Assembly (NCBI RefSeq): GCF_014647675.1 | Contig: NZ_BMPQ01000031.1 | Location: 64,250-103,797, forward strand | Length of the DNA: 39,548 bases | Source: Streptomyces flaveus | Lineage (GTDB): Bacteria > Actinomycetota > Actinomycetes > Streptomycetales > Streptomycetaceae | Reading direction: 5' to 3' | Part shown: piece after piece, positions 17,157-24,876 of the stretch | How positions within the stretch are numbered: position 1 is the stretch's first letter | Layout: each line of letters begins with the position of its first letter | Notes under the pieces: generated by a model | What the model saw: the letters and a program-made list of their open reading frames with translations, nothing else | What the model was told of the DNA's origin: nothing | Databases searched by the model: none | Position numbers and translations under genes: made by a program

Positions 17157-18446
17157 ATGACCACCGAGAGGGAGAAGACGACGAGACCGGCCGGGTCCGC
17201 CCGGCGGGCCCTCGTCGGCCGGCTGTCCTGGGGTCTTGCCGACCAGGCGGCCTCCAGCATGACCAACTTCGCGGTGGGGATCTATGTGGCGCGTTCGCTG
17301 GGCGTGACCGCGTTCGGCGTGTTCAGCCTGGCCTGGGTGACCTACGGCGTGGTGCTCAGCGTCTCCCGCGGTCTGGCCACCGACCCGTTCGTGGTGCGCT
17401 TCAGCGGTGTGTCGGACGCGTCCTGGCGCGGGGCGGTGGCCCGGTCGTCGGGTACCGCTCTCGGCGTCGGTGTCGTCGTCGGTGCGGCGTGTCTGGTGGC
17501 AGGTCTTGCTCTCGGCGGCCGCGTGGGGCCCGCGTTCGCCTGTCTCGGCGTCATGCTGCCGGGGCTGCTGCTCCAGGACGCCTGGCGGTACTCGTTCTTC
17601 GCCGCCGGCATCGGGCGGAAGGCGTTCGTCAACGACGTCGTGTGGGGCGTCGCGCTCGTCCCGGCCATGGTGGTGGCGGCCCGCGTGGGCAGCGTGGCCG
17701 CTTTCGTGCTCGCCTGGGGCGCCTCCGCCGCGGTGGCCGCGCTGTACGGCTGCCTCCAGTCCGGCATCCGACCCCGGGTCACCGGGGCGCGCGGGTGGCT
17801 TCGCGAGCAGCGCGATCTCAGCTATCGGTACCTGGTCGAGAACGTCGGCGTCAGCGGCGCGAGCCAGCTGCGGGCGTACGGGCTCGGCGCGATCGTCGGC
17901 ATCGGCGCGGTGGGTGCCATCCGCGGCGCCGAACTGCTGCTCGGCCCGTTCCTCGCCGTGCTGATGGGCCTGTCGCTGGTCACCGTCGCGGAGGCGGCAC
18001 GGGTGCTGCGGCGGGCCCCGCACCGCCTGGCCAAGTTCTGCCTCGTGCTCGGCGCCGGGCAGGCCGTCGCCGCGCTGCTCTGGGGCGTGGCGCTGCTGCT
18101 GGTGCCGGACCGGCTCGGCGAGCTCGTGCTCGGCGACGTCTGGAGCTCTGCCTCGGCGCTCATCGTGCCGGCCACGCTCGGCGTCGCGGGCGCGGGCCTC
18201 GGCACCGGCGCGGCCGCCGGACTGCGCGCACTCGGCGCGGCCCGGCGCAGCCTGCGCAGCCAACTGTTCGCCTCCGCCTGCTACATCGGCGGCGGGCTCG
18301 GCGGGGCCGCCGTGGCCGGCACGTCCGGCTCGGCCTGGGGCGTCGCCGCCGCGACCGTGTGCAGCTCGGCCGTGTGGTGGCTGCAGCTGCGGACCGCCCT
18401 GCGCGAGCGCCATCGCAACCCCATTCCCGAAGTGAGGACCTCATGA
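17157..18446 (+). CDS. Wzx-like oligosaccharide flippase (MOP superfamily)
   Basis: 429 residues from ATG 17157; a GTG at 17148 would overlap the previous stop (GTGA) and add three residues, so either start is possible. The protein is nearly all hydrophobic helices, about twelve, beginning SWGLADQAASSMTNFAVGIYVARSLGV, the conserved N-terminus of polysaccharide flippases (Q..S...N........R..G...FG.F). Internal charged loops are short. Role: moves lipid-linked repeat units across the membrane before polymerisation by the Wzy-like protein. Together, Wzx, Wzy and the two Wzz-like genes make a Wzx/Wzy-dependent export route the natural reading. ATGA overlap with the next gene. Confidence 0.85.
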   Translation: MTTEREKTTRPAGSARRALVGRLSWGLADQAASSMTNFAVGIYVARSLGVTAFGVFSLAWVTYGVVLSVSRGLATDPFVVRFSGVSDASWRGAVARSSGTALGVGVVVGAACLVAGLALGGRVGPAFACLGVMLPGLLLQDAWRYSFFAAGIGRKAFVNDVVWGVALVPAMVVAARVGSVAAFVLAWGASAAVAALYGCLQSGIRPRVTGARGWLREQRDLSYRYLVENVGVSGASQLRAYGLGAIVGIGAVGAIRGAELLLGPFLAVLMGLSLVTVAEAARVLRRAPHRLAKFCLVLGAGQAVAALLWGVALLLVPDRLGELVLGDVWSSASALIVPATLGVAGAGLGTGAAAGLRALGAARRSLRSQLFASACYIGGGLGGAAVAGTSGSAWGVAAATVCSSAVWWLQLRTALRERHRNPIPEVRTS

Positions 18447-19390
18447 CCGCGCAACCCAGGCTGAGCATCGGCCTGCCCGTGTACAACGGCGAGGAGTACC
18501 TTGCCGAGGCGCTCGACGCCCTGCTCGGCCAGACCTACGAGGACTTCGAGCTGGTCATCTCCGACAACGCCTCGACCGACGGAACCCAGGACATCTGCCG
18601 CCGGTACGCCGCGAAGGACTCGCGTATCCGGTACCTCCGGCTGCTCCGGAACATCGGCGCCGCACCGAACCACAACTACGTGTTCACCGAGTGTCGAGGC
18701 GAGCTGTTCAAGTGGGCCTCGCACGACGACCTGTACGCCCGGGACCTGCTGCGGCGCTGCGTGGAGGCGCTGGACGAGCGGCCGGACATGGTCCTCGCGC
18801 ACAGCGGCCAGGCGGTCATCGACGGCGACGGCCAGGTGAAGGTCCCGTACGAGTACGGGCTGGCCACCGACTCGCCGCACGCGCCGGAGCGCTTCCGCAG
18901 CCTGCTGTTCGAGCCCGGTGGCGACGACTTCTACGGGGTGATGCGAGCCGACGTGCTGCGCCGGGTGAAGCCGCACGACAGCTACCACCACGCGGACCGC
19001 ACGTTCGTCGCCGAGATCACCCTGCACGGGCCCTTCCACCAGGTGCCGGAGCTGCTGTACTTCCGGCGCGACCACCCCACCCGCGCCGAGCGGGCGAACC
19101 CTTCCAAGCGCTCCCGGTGCGTCAACCTGGACCCGCGCCGGGCCGGCCCGCTGCACCCGACGCCCCGGCTGCTCGCCGAGTACGTCTGGGGCTTCGTCAC
19201 GGCGATCCGGCGGGCTCCGTTGTCCCCGGCCGACCGGCGCGCGTGCTACCGCCACCTGGCCGCGTGGATGACCAGCCGGGTCCGCCCTGGCGCCGGCGAG
19301 CGGGTCGAGGACCGCGCCCCGGTCGACCCGGGCGGGCTCACTGTCTCCGTCGACGCTCTCGTCGCCGGCCGTGAGGGGAGGCGGGCATGA
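18443..19390 (+). CDS. GT2-family glycosyltransferase
   Basis: 315 residues. The GT-A start LSIGLPVYNGEEYLAEALDALLGQTYEDFELVI..DNASTDGT is diagnostic for family 2. A metal-binding Asp pair lies in WASHDDLYARD near residue 95. No transmembrane segment is seen, so it is a soluble or peripheral enzyme using an NDP sugar and inverting configuration. The last 60 residues are variable and Arg/Pro rich. It is coupled by ATGA overlaps on both sides (18443 and 19387), so it belongs to the same transcript and probably adds one residue of the repeat unit. Confidence 0.87.
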   Translation: MTAQPRLSIGLPVYNGEEYLAEALDALLGQTYEDFELVISDNASTDGTQDICRRYAAKDSRIRYLRLLRNIGAAPNHNYVFTECRGELFKWASHDDLYARDLLRRCVEALDERPDMVLAHSGQAVIDGDGQVKVPYEYGLATDSPHAPERFRSLLFEPGGDDFYGVMRADVLRRVKPHDSYHHADRTFVAEITLHGPFHQVPELLYFRRDHPTRAERANPSKRSRCVNLDPRRAGPLHPTPRLLAEYVWGFVTAIRRAPLSPADRRACYRHLAAWMTSRVRPGAGERVEDRAPVDPGGLTVSVDALVAGREGRRA

Positions 19391-20631
19391 CGTCCGGACA
19401 CGAAACTCCGGTGCGCGTCGGGGTGTTCGGCCTGCTCGGCTCCGGCAACCTCGGCAACGACGGGTCGCTCGAGGCCGTCCTCGGCTACCTCCGCGCCGAG
19501 CACCCGGAGGCGGTCGTGGACGCGCTGTGCGGCGGACCCGAGGTCGTCGCGACCCGGTACCGGATCCCCGCGACGCGGCTGCACTGGTACCGCGGGGAGT
19601 ACCGGACCGCGTCGCGTGCGGGCGCGATCGCGGCGAAGGGTCTGGGCAAACTCGTCGATGCCGTCCGCACCGCTGCCTGGGTGCGCCGGCACGACGTGGT
19701 GATCGTGCCGGGCATGGGCGTCCTGGAGGCCACGCTGCCGCTGCGGCCGTGGGGCTTCCCGTACTCGCTGTTCCTGCTCTGCGCATCCGGTCGGCTGTTC
19801 GGCACCCGGGTCGCGCTGGTCGGTGTCGGCGCCGCCCCGATCGGCAACCGGCCGACCCGGGCCCTGGTGCGCTGGTCGGCGCGGCTGGCCACGTACCGCT
19901 CGTACCGGGACGCCCTGTCCCGCGACGCGATGCGGACGATGGGCGTGGACACCGCGCGCGACGAGGTCTACCCGGACCTCGCCTTCGCCCTGCCGATGCC
20001 CCCGGCGAGCGCGCCTTCGGGCCCGCCGGGCCAAGTATGCGTCGGCGTCATGGACTTCCACGGCGGCAACGACGACCGCGCCCGGGCCGAGGAGATCCAC
20101 CGGCGCTACCTCGACGGGACGACCCGGTTCGTCCGCGCGCTGGTCGAGGACGGCAGGCCGGTCCGGCTGCTCACCGGCGACGAGTGCGATGCGCCGGTGG
20201 TCGCCGCGATCCTCGACGCGGTGGACTCGCCGCTGGTCACCGCCGCCGAGGCGACCTCGCTGGCCGACCTGATGAAGGAGACGGCGGCTGCCGACACCGT
20301 GGTGGCGACCCGCTACCACAACCTGATCTGTGCGCTGAAGGCCGGCACGCCGACGCTCGCACTCAGCTATGCGGCGAAGAGCGACGCGCTCATGGATCGG
20401 ATGGGCCTTGCCGCGTACTGCCACCCGGCCCGCGAGGTCGACGCCGACCGGCTGCTCGAACAGTTCCGGACGCTGGAGAAGCGATCGGCGGAGCTGCGTC
20501 GGACCCTCACCGAGCGGAACCTGGCCACCGCCCAGCAACTCGAGGACCAGTTCACCGCCTTGACCGCGGCCCTGTTCCCGGCGACCGACCACACCCACGC
20601 GCACGCCCACGCTCGGCAGGAGACTCCATGA
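19387..20631 (+). CDS. Polysaccharide pyruvyl transferase family protein
   Basis: 414 residues. The N-terminal VGVFGLLGSGNLGNDGSLEAVLGYL is the usual opening of the PS_pyruv_trans family (G..G..N.GD/ND). Other family pieces are VIVPGMGVLE, YRSYRDALSRDAMRTMG and the late TVVATRYHNLICALKAGTPTLALSYAAK, which matches the conserved 'R.H...A...G.P......Y..K' block. The family transfers pyruvate from phosphoenolpyruvate to a sugar hydroxyl pair, giving an acidic ketal on the repeat unit. The His/Lys-rich end is low complexity. ATGA overlaps join it to the GT2 gene and to the RmlC-like gene. Confidence 0.85.
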   Translation: MTSGHETPVRVGVFGLLGSGNLGNDGSLEAVLGYLRAEHPEAVVDALCGGPEVVATRYRIPATRLHWYRGEYRTASRAGAIAAKGLGKLVDAVRTAAWVRRHDVVIVPGMGVLEATLPLRPWGFPYSLFLLCASGRLFGTRVALVGVGAAPIGNRPTRALVRWSARLATYRSYRDALSRDAMRTMGVDTARDEVYPDLAFALPMPPASAPSGPPGQVCVGVMDFHGGNDDRARAEEIHRRYLDGTTRFVRALVEDGRPVRLLTGDECDAPVVAAILDAVDSPLVTAAEATSLADLMKETAAADTVVATRYHNLICALKAGTPTLALSYAAKSDALMDRMGLAAYCHPAREVDADRLLEQFRTLEKRSAELRRTLTERNLATAQQLEDQFTALTAALFPATDHTHAHAHARQETP

Positions 20632-21179
20632 AAGCGACCGAAGTCCCGGAGATCGCAGGCGCGTACCTGTTCGAACCGACGCCGTACGCCGACGAGCGCG
20701 GCTTCTTCTGCCGCACCTTCGACGCCGACGTGGTCCGCTCGGTGGGCCTCGACCCGGATGCCTTCGTCCAGGACAGCCTGTCCCGCTCGGTCCGGGGCGT
20801 GCTGCGCGGCCTGCACCTGCGTTCCGGCGCCGGCGAGGCCAAGCTGGTGCGGTGCTCGTACGGGAGGATCTTCGACGTCGTCGTGGACCTGCGGCCGGAC
20901 TCGCCGACCTACCTGGGCCGGGCCTTCTTCGAGCTGTCCGACGAGACGCAGGTGACCCTGTACATCCCGGCGGGGTGCGCGCACGGCTTCCAGGCGCTGA
21001 CCGAAACCGCCGACACCTCGTACCGGATCGACCGCCCGCACGATCCGGCCGAGGACGTGACGATCGCCTTCGACGACCCGGAGCTCGCCATTCCCTGGCC
21101 GCTGCCGGTCACATCGATGTCCCAGCGGGACCGGGAGGCGCCGAGCCTCGCCGAGGTCCTGAAGCAAAGAGAGAAGTGA
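20628..21179 (+). CDS. rfbC: RmlC-like dTDP-4-keto-6-deoxyhexose 3,5- (or 3-) epimerase
   Basis: 183 residues, full length for the family, a cupin. Conserved pieces: the catalytic His in VLRGLHLR, the following Lys in AKLVRCSYG, PAGCAHGFQAL, and the late Asp in FDDPELAIPWPL. By eye alignment to Salmonella RmlC, the first Tyr of the Y-x5-Y pair is kept (SYRID) but the second, the general acid usually in a 'DYY.P' context, reads His in RPHDP. Loss of that Tyr is a reason to doubt full 3,5-epimerase activity. Which nucleotide sugar it uses is unknown; the operon also carries a cytidylyltransferase, so CDP-linked substrates are possible. ATGA overlap with the pyruvyl transferase gene. Confidence 0.83.
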   Translation: MKATEVPEIAGAYLFEPTPYADERGFFCRTFDADVVRSVGLDPDAFVQDSLSRSVRGVLRGLHLRSGAGEAKLVRCSYGRIFDVVVDLRPDSPTYLGRAFFELSDETQVTLYIPAGCAHGFQALTETADTSYRIDRPHDPAEDVTIAFDDPELAIPWPLPVTSMSQRDREAPSLAEVLKQREK

Positions 21180-21187
21180 GGGACGGC

Positions 21188-22531
21188 GTGGACACCGAAC
21201 ACACCGAAGAGACCGAGGAGTTCCTTCTGCCCCGGTCGCGGACGGCGAACGAGCGGCTGCACGCCATGATCCCCGGGGGCGCGCACACCTACGCCAAGGG
21301 CGACGACCAGTACCCCGAGAACCTGGCTCCGGTCATCAGCCACGGCCGCGGTGCCCACGTGTGGGACATCGACGGGAACCGCTACATCGAGTACGGCTCC
21401 GGCCTGCGGTCGGTCAGCCTCGGCCACGCCCACCCACGCGTGCTCGAGGCGGTGCGGCGGGAACTCGACCGCGGCAGCAACTTCGTACGGCCGTCCATCG
21501 TGGAGGTCGAGGCCGCGGAACGCTTCCTGGCCACCGTGCCGACCGCCGACATGGTGAAGTTCGCGAAGAACGGCTCCGACGCCACCACCGCCGCGGTGCG
21601 CCTCGCCCGCGCCGTCACCGGGCGCCCACGGGTGGCCGTCTGCGGCGACCATCCGTTCTTCTCCGTCGACGACTGGTTCATCGGCACCACGCCGATGTCC
21701 GCGGGCATTCCGGAGGCGACCACCGACCTCACCGTGGCGTTCCCATACGGGGACTTGACCGCCACGGAGGAGCTGCTCAACCGCTACCCGAACGAGGTCG
21801 CCTGCCTGATCCTCGAACCCGCCGGCCACACCGAGCCGCCGCCCGGGTACCTCGCCGGCCTGCGCGAGCTGGCCGACCGGCACGGCTGCGTACTGATCTT
21901 CGATGAGATGATCACAGGCTTCCGCTGGTCCGAGGCGGGCGCTCAGGGCCTGTACGGCGTCGTCCCCGACCTCTCCACGTTCGGCAAGGCACTGGGCAAC
22001 GGATTCGCCGTCTCCGCGCTGGCCGGGCGCCGCGAGCTGATGGAGCGGGGCGGGCTGCGCCACTCCGGCGACCGGGTGTTCCTGCTGTCCACCACGCACG
22101 GTGCGGAAACGCACTCCCTGGCAGCCGCGATGGCCGTGCTCACCACCTACGTCGAGGAGGGCGTCACCGCGCGGCTGCACGCCCTCGGCGAGCGGTTGGC
22201 CGCCGGTGTCCGCGACGCGGCGGCCGGCATGGGCGTCGGCGACCACATCGTCGTCCGGGGCCGGGCCAGCAACCTGGTCTTCGCCACCCTCGACGAGAAC
22301 GGGCAGCCGTCGCAGCAGTACCGCACTCTGTTCCTGCGCCGACTCCTCGCGGGCGGGGTGCTGGCCCCGTCGTTCGTGGTGAGCAGCGCGCTCGACGACG
22401 CCGACATCGACCGCACCGTCGACGTGGTGGCCCAGGCATGTGCGGTGTACCGGAAGGCGCTGGACGCCGCCGACCCCACCCCCTGGCTGGCCGGGCGGCC
22501 GGTGAAGCCTGTGTTCCGCCGCTTGGCGTGA
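21188..22531 (+). CDS. Class III PLP aminotransferase of the glutamate-1-semialdehyde aminomutase type
   Basis: 447 residues from GTG 21188, after a GTGAGGGA site at the end of the previous gene. Family stretches: PGGAHTYAKGDDQYP, AHVWDIDGNRYIEYGSGLRS.SLGHAHP, NGSDATTAAVRLARA, LIFDEMITGFRWSEAGAQ (PLP-ring Asp) and the PLP Lys in STFGKALGNGF. GSA-aminomutase-like paralogues in polysaccharide loci act as sugar or side-chain aminotransferases rather than in haem synthesis. Last gene of the operon: its stop is 7 bases from the convergent stop of the PAP2 gene. Inference: installs an amino group on a keto-sugar made by the upstream epimerase/dehydratase. Confidence 0.87.
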   Translation: MDTEHTEETEEFLLPRSRTANERLHAMIPGGAHTYAKGDDQYPENLAPVISHGRGAHVWDIDGNRYIEYGSGLRSVSLGHAHPRVLEAVRRELDRGSNFVRPSIVEVEAAERFLATVPTADMVKFAKNGSDATTAAVRLARAVTGRPRVAVCGDHPFFSVDDWFIGTTPMSAGIPEATTDLTVAFPYGDLTATEELLNRYPNEVACLILEPAGHTEPPPGYLAGLRELADRHGCVLIFDEMITGFRWSEAGAQGLYGVVPDLSTFGKALGNGFAVSALAGRRELMERGGLRHSGDRVFLLSTTHGAETHSLAAAMAVLTTYVEEGVTARLHALGERLAAGVRDAAAGMGVGDHIVVRGRASNLVFATLDENGQPSQQYRTLFLRRLLAGGVLAPSFVVSSALDDADIDRTVDVVAQACAVYRKALDAADPTPWLAGRPVKPVFRRLA

Positions 22532-22538
22532 CGTGCCG

Positions 22539-23231
22539 TCAGCGACGCTCCCGCCGACCGGCTGGCCGACCAGCCGCCCGATCGGCCAGCCGGTCGGCCA
22601 TCCGGTCGACCAGCCACGCGGTCGTCGGTACCACCGCCAGCGCGGTGCACCAGCCACCGAGGACGTCGGTCGGGTAGTGCGCGCCCAGGGCGACCTGCGC
22701 CCACCCCATCGCGGCGCCGGCAACCAGCGCCGCGGCGAGCACGAGTAGCGTGCCGGCCGTCCTGCCGAGGCCGAGCCGGCCGGTCGCGAGCAGCGCCACC
22801 ACGAGGGCGAGCGCGGTGAGAAAGGCGGTGTGCCCGCTCGGATAGGACAGGTTGCCGTCGCCGTGGATGGTGCGTCCCACCAGGGGCTTGAGCAGCCTCG
22901 CCGTCCCCACGGTCATGCCGACGCCGACAACGACGAGCACCGCCGCGCGAGGCCACCGAAGCAGCAGGCAGCCCGTCACGGCGGCCACGACCAGCATCGC
23001 GGCTCCGACGGGCTCTCCCAGGAAGTCCGTGGCCAGAGCGACGTTCCGCCACGGCGGCCGCACACTGTCCGCCGTCGGCTGGATGATCCACCTGTCCACC
23101 CTGCCGGACTCGCCGTGACCGGCGTACAGGACCCCGAGCACGACGACCACCAACGCGGCGAGGACCGTGATCAGCCCGAGCCACACGCGCAGCGATGCAG
23201 GCAGCACCGCGGGCGCCGGCCGGCCGGTCAC
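22539..23231 (-). CDS. PAP2-family membrane phosphatase
   Basis: 230 residues from GTG 23231. Five or six hydrophobic helices, beginning VWLGLITVLAALVVVVLGVLYAG. Phosphatase motifs: a degenerate first motif around KPLVGRTIHG, the second motif PSGHT (catalytic His) and a third motif in AQVALGAHYPTDVLGG. The usual SR-x5-H-x3-D of motif three reads AQ-x5-H-x3-D, so the Arg is replaced by Gln while His and Asp are kept. The family dephosphorylates lipid phosphates such as undecaprenyl diphosphate or phosphatidic acid at the membrane. It is convergent to the polysaccharide operon, so a lipid-carrier recycling role is an inference. The C-terminal tail repeats ADR/AGR. Confidence 0.83.
   Translation of the reverse strand: MTGRPAPAVLPASLRVWLGLITVLAALVVVVLGVLYAGHGESGRVDRWIIQPTADSVRPPWRNVALATDFLGEPVGAAMLVVAAVTGCLLLRWPRAAVLVVVGVGMTVGTARLLKPLVGRTIHGDGNLSYPSGHTAFLTALALVVALLATGRLGLGRTAGTLLVLAAALVAGAAMGWAQVALGAHYPTDVLGGWCTALAVVPTTAWLVDRMADRLADRAAGRPAGRRERR
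22554..22597. terminator. 14-bp perfect inverted repeat between convergent genes (possible bidirectional terminator)
   Basis: CCGACCGGCTGGCC at 22554-22567 and its exact reverse complement at 22584-22597 can form a stem with a 16-base loop. It lies just after the end of the long + strand operon and inside the last codons of the convergent PAP2 gene. There is no T-run, as is common in actinomycetes. It may instead be a by-product of the repeated ADR/AGR amino acids encoded there. Confidence 0.4.
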
Positions 23232-23446
23232 ACGCTCACCGTGTCCGGTCGACCATTGTCGCGGCCACCGCCGCCCGGGCCGATGAGCGCGTGCACTACC
23301 CGCCGCACACCGTGCCCCACCAGCCGACTCCCACCCTGCCCCAAGGGCCCGTCGACATGGCCGGGACCGTCAGATGTACGTGCTTCTACCGACCCCAACT
23401 CCCCACCGACGAGCCCCCGTTGTGTCTGATTTTGTCACCCTAACCA

Positions 23447-23474
23447 ACAATGCGGTCGCGACAATGCGGTCACG
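23447..23474. repeat. 14-bp tandem direct repeat upstream of the PAP2 gene
   Basis: ACAATGCGGTCGCG (23447-23460) is followed at once by ACAATGCGGTCACG (23461-23474), one mismatch. It lies in an A/T-richer patch of the 266-base gap between the PAP2 start and the anti-sigma stop. A tandem site here could be an operator for PAP2, but no promoter was confirmed. Confidence 0.7.
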
Positions 23475-23497
23475 GCAAACCGCCGTCGGAAACACGA

Positions 23498-24244
23498 TCA
23501 GGAAGTGGGGAGAGGCCATGTGGTGAGCGGATCGGTGGTGGGTTTGGAGGAGCCTGTGCTCGGTTCGACGGTGACGGCAAGTGAGGCGGCGGTATCGGGC
23601 GGGGGGAGGGACACGGTCTGGAAGCCGGCTTTGGCGGGGAGGAGCCCGGCGGGGCGGACTTCGTCCTCGGGGGCGGCGTACCACAACTGATAGGTCCTGT
23701 CGGAGGGCAGGGGAGCGAGGTCCTGGCAGAAGTAGGCGGCCTGGTTCAGGTGGCGTGAGACCACGACGGTGCCCGAGCCGCCGTAGGCCATGCCCTTTTT
23801 GACGAGAGTGGTGTCGGGAGCCGCAAGGAGCCGAGCGAGGTCGGCGGCGTGGCTCTCGGCTTCCTGGCGTGTCTCCCGCACCTCCTGGTGCTGCCAGGCC
23901 GCGAGGCCGCCGAGCGCGGCGGCCGCGGTCAGACTGGCGGCCAGCGCGAGACGCAGCAGACGTGGCGGGGATCGCCGGCTGAGGCGCTCGTCCGCCTGGC
24001 CGGGGAGCGCCGGTGGGAACTGCGGAGTCCGGGCCACCTCGGCGAGGACACGTTCTTTCAGACTCGGCGGCGGGGTGCGGGCCGCCGCGAGGGCGAGCCA
24101 GGCCGCGGCCTCCTGCTGGCGGGCGGTCTCGTGGGCACAGTCGGGGCAGTCGGCGACGTGTCGCAGGAACACCTCCCGCTCCTCCCGGGTGAGGGCGTCC
24201 GCCGCATAGGCACCGGCGAGGTCGTGCGGGTCGGCTGTGCTCAC
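23498..24244 (-). CDS. rskA: RskA-like anti-sigma factor with zinc-finger N-terminus
   Basis: 248 residues from GTG 24244, which overlaps the sigma-factor stop (GTGA). The N-terminus has a ZAS-type motif with His29, Cys33 and Cys36 in HVADCPDC. One membrane helix follows (LRLALAASLTAAAALGGLAAW, about 95-115), then an extracytoplasmic RskA domain (LVKKGMAYGGSGTVVVS, FCQDLAPLPSDRTYQLWYAAPEDEVRPAG). It should hold the adjacent sigma factor inactive at the membrane until an external signal triggers proteolysis, as known for SigK/RskA. Coupled translation keeps the two in balance. The gene ends the minus-strand block that begins with the polymer genes. Confidence 0.88.
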   Translation of the reverse strand: MSTADPHDLAGAYAADALTREEREVFLRHVADCPDCAHETARQQEAAAWLALAAARTPPPSLKERVLAEVARTPQFPPALPGQADERLSRRSPPRLLRLALAASLTAAAALGGLAAWQHQEVRETRQEAESHAADLARLLAAPDTTLVKKGMAYGGSGTVVVSRHLNQAAYFCQDLAPLPSDRTYQLWYAAPEDEVRPAGLLPAKAGFQTVSLPPPDTAASLAVTVEPSTGSSKPTTDPLTTWPLPTS

Positions 24245-24825
24245 GACGGAGCTCCCAGGCAGTGCCGCAGGCGGGTCAGTGCCCTGCGCAGGCGGCTCTT
24301 GACGGTACCGAGCGGCAGGGACAGCGCCGAAGCGATCTCGGTATGGGTCAGGCCCCGGTAGTAAGCGAGCAGTACCGGCTGCTGCAGATCGGCGGTGAGC
24401 TCCTTCAGGCAGGAGCGGACTTGTTCGTATTCCCCGAGCATCTCCACCGTCTCCACGACGTCGTCGAAAGCGGGAGTCGACTCGTGCTGGGAGACGGCGC
24501 GCTCGCGTTCAGCGGACCTCCGCGCAGTGCGGACGCTGTCCACGGCGCGATGGTGGGCGATGGTCATCATCCAGGTCATGGCGTGCCCGCTCTCGGGCCG
24601 GTAGCGGGGGGCACTCTGCCAGACCTCCAGCATGACCTCCTGGGCGACCTCCTCGGCGCGTGCAGGGTCCTGCAGGACCCTGCACGCGATTCCGTAGATC
24701 GGGCCGACGGTCGCGTCGTACAACCGGGTGAAGGCGTCCTGACTGCCGGCAGCGACGGACACCAACAGTCGATCCGTCTCGGATGTACCGATGTGCCGGG
24801 CCCCGGGGGCCTGCCGCTTCGCCAC
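24241..24825 (-). CDS. sigK: SigK-like ECF RNA polymerase sigma factor
   Basis: 194 residues from GTG 24825, with a GGGAGAGG site close upstream. Region 2 shows FTRLYDATVGPIYGIACRVLQDPARAEEVAQEVMLEVWQ, then RPESGHAMTWMMTIAHHRAVDSVR. Region 4 shows VLLAYYRGLTHTEIASALSLPLGTVKSRLRRALTRLR, a helix-turn-helix of ECF type. The pairing with an RskA-like anti-sigma factor supports the SigK group. The gene starts 51 bases after the end of the SbnA-like gene on the same strand, so it may be co-transcribed with the polymer genes or have its own promoter in that gap. Whether it controls the polymer genes is not shown by sequence. Confidence 0.9.
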   Translation of the reverse strand: MAKRQAPGARHIGTSETDRLLVSVAAGSQDAFTRLYDATVGPIYGIACRVLQDPARAEEVAQEVMLEVWQSAPRYRPESGHAMTWMMTIAHHRAVDSVRTARRSAERERAVSQHESTPAFDDVVETVEMLGEYEQVRSCLKELTADLQQPVLLAYYRGLTHTEIASALSLPLGTVKSRLRRALTRLRHCLGAPS

Positions 24826-24876
24826 ACCCTCTCCCGCCTGCCCGCCTCCCCGTCTGCCCCGATCCGCCCTACTGGT

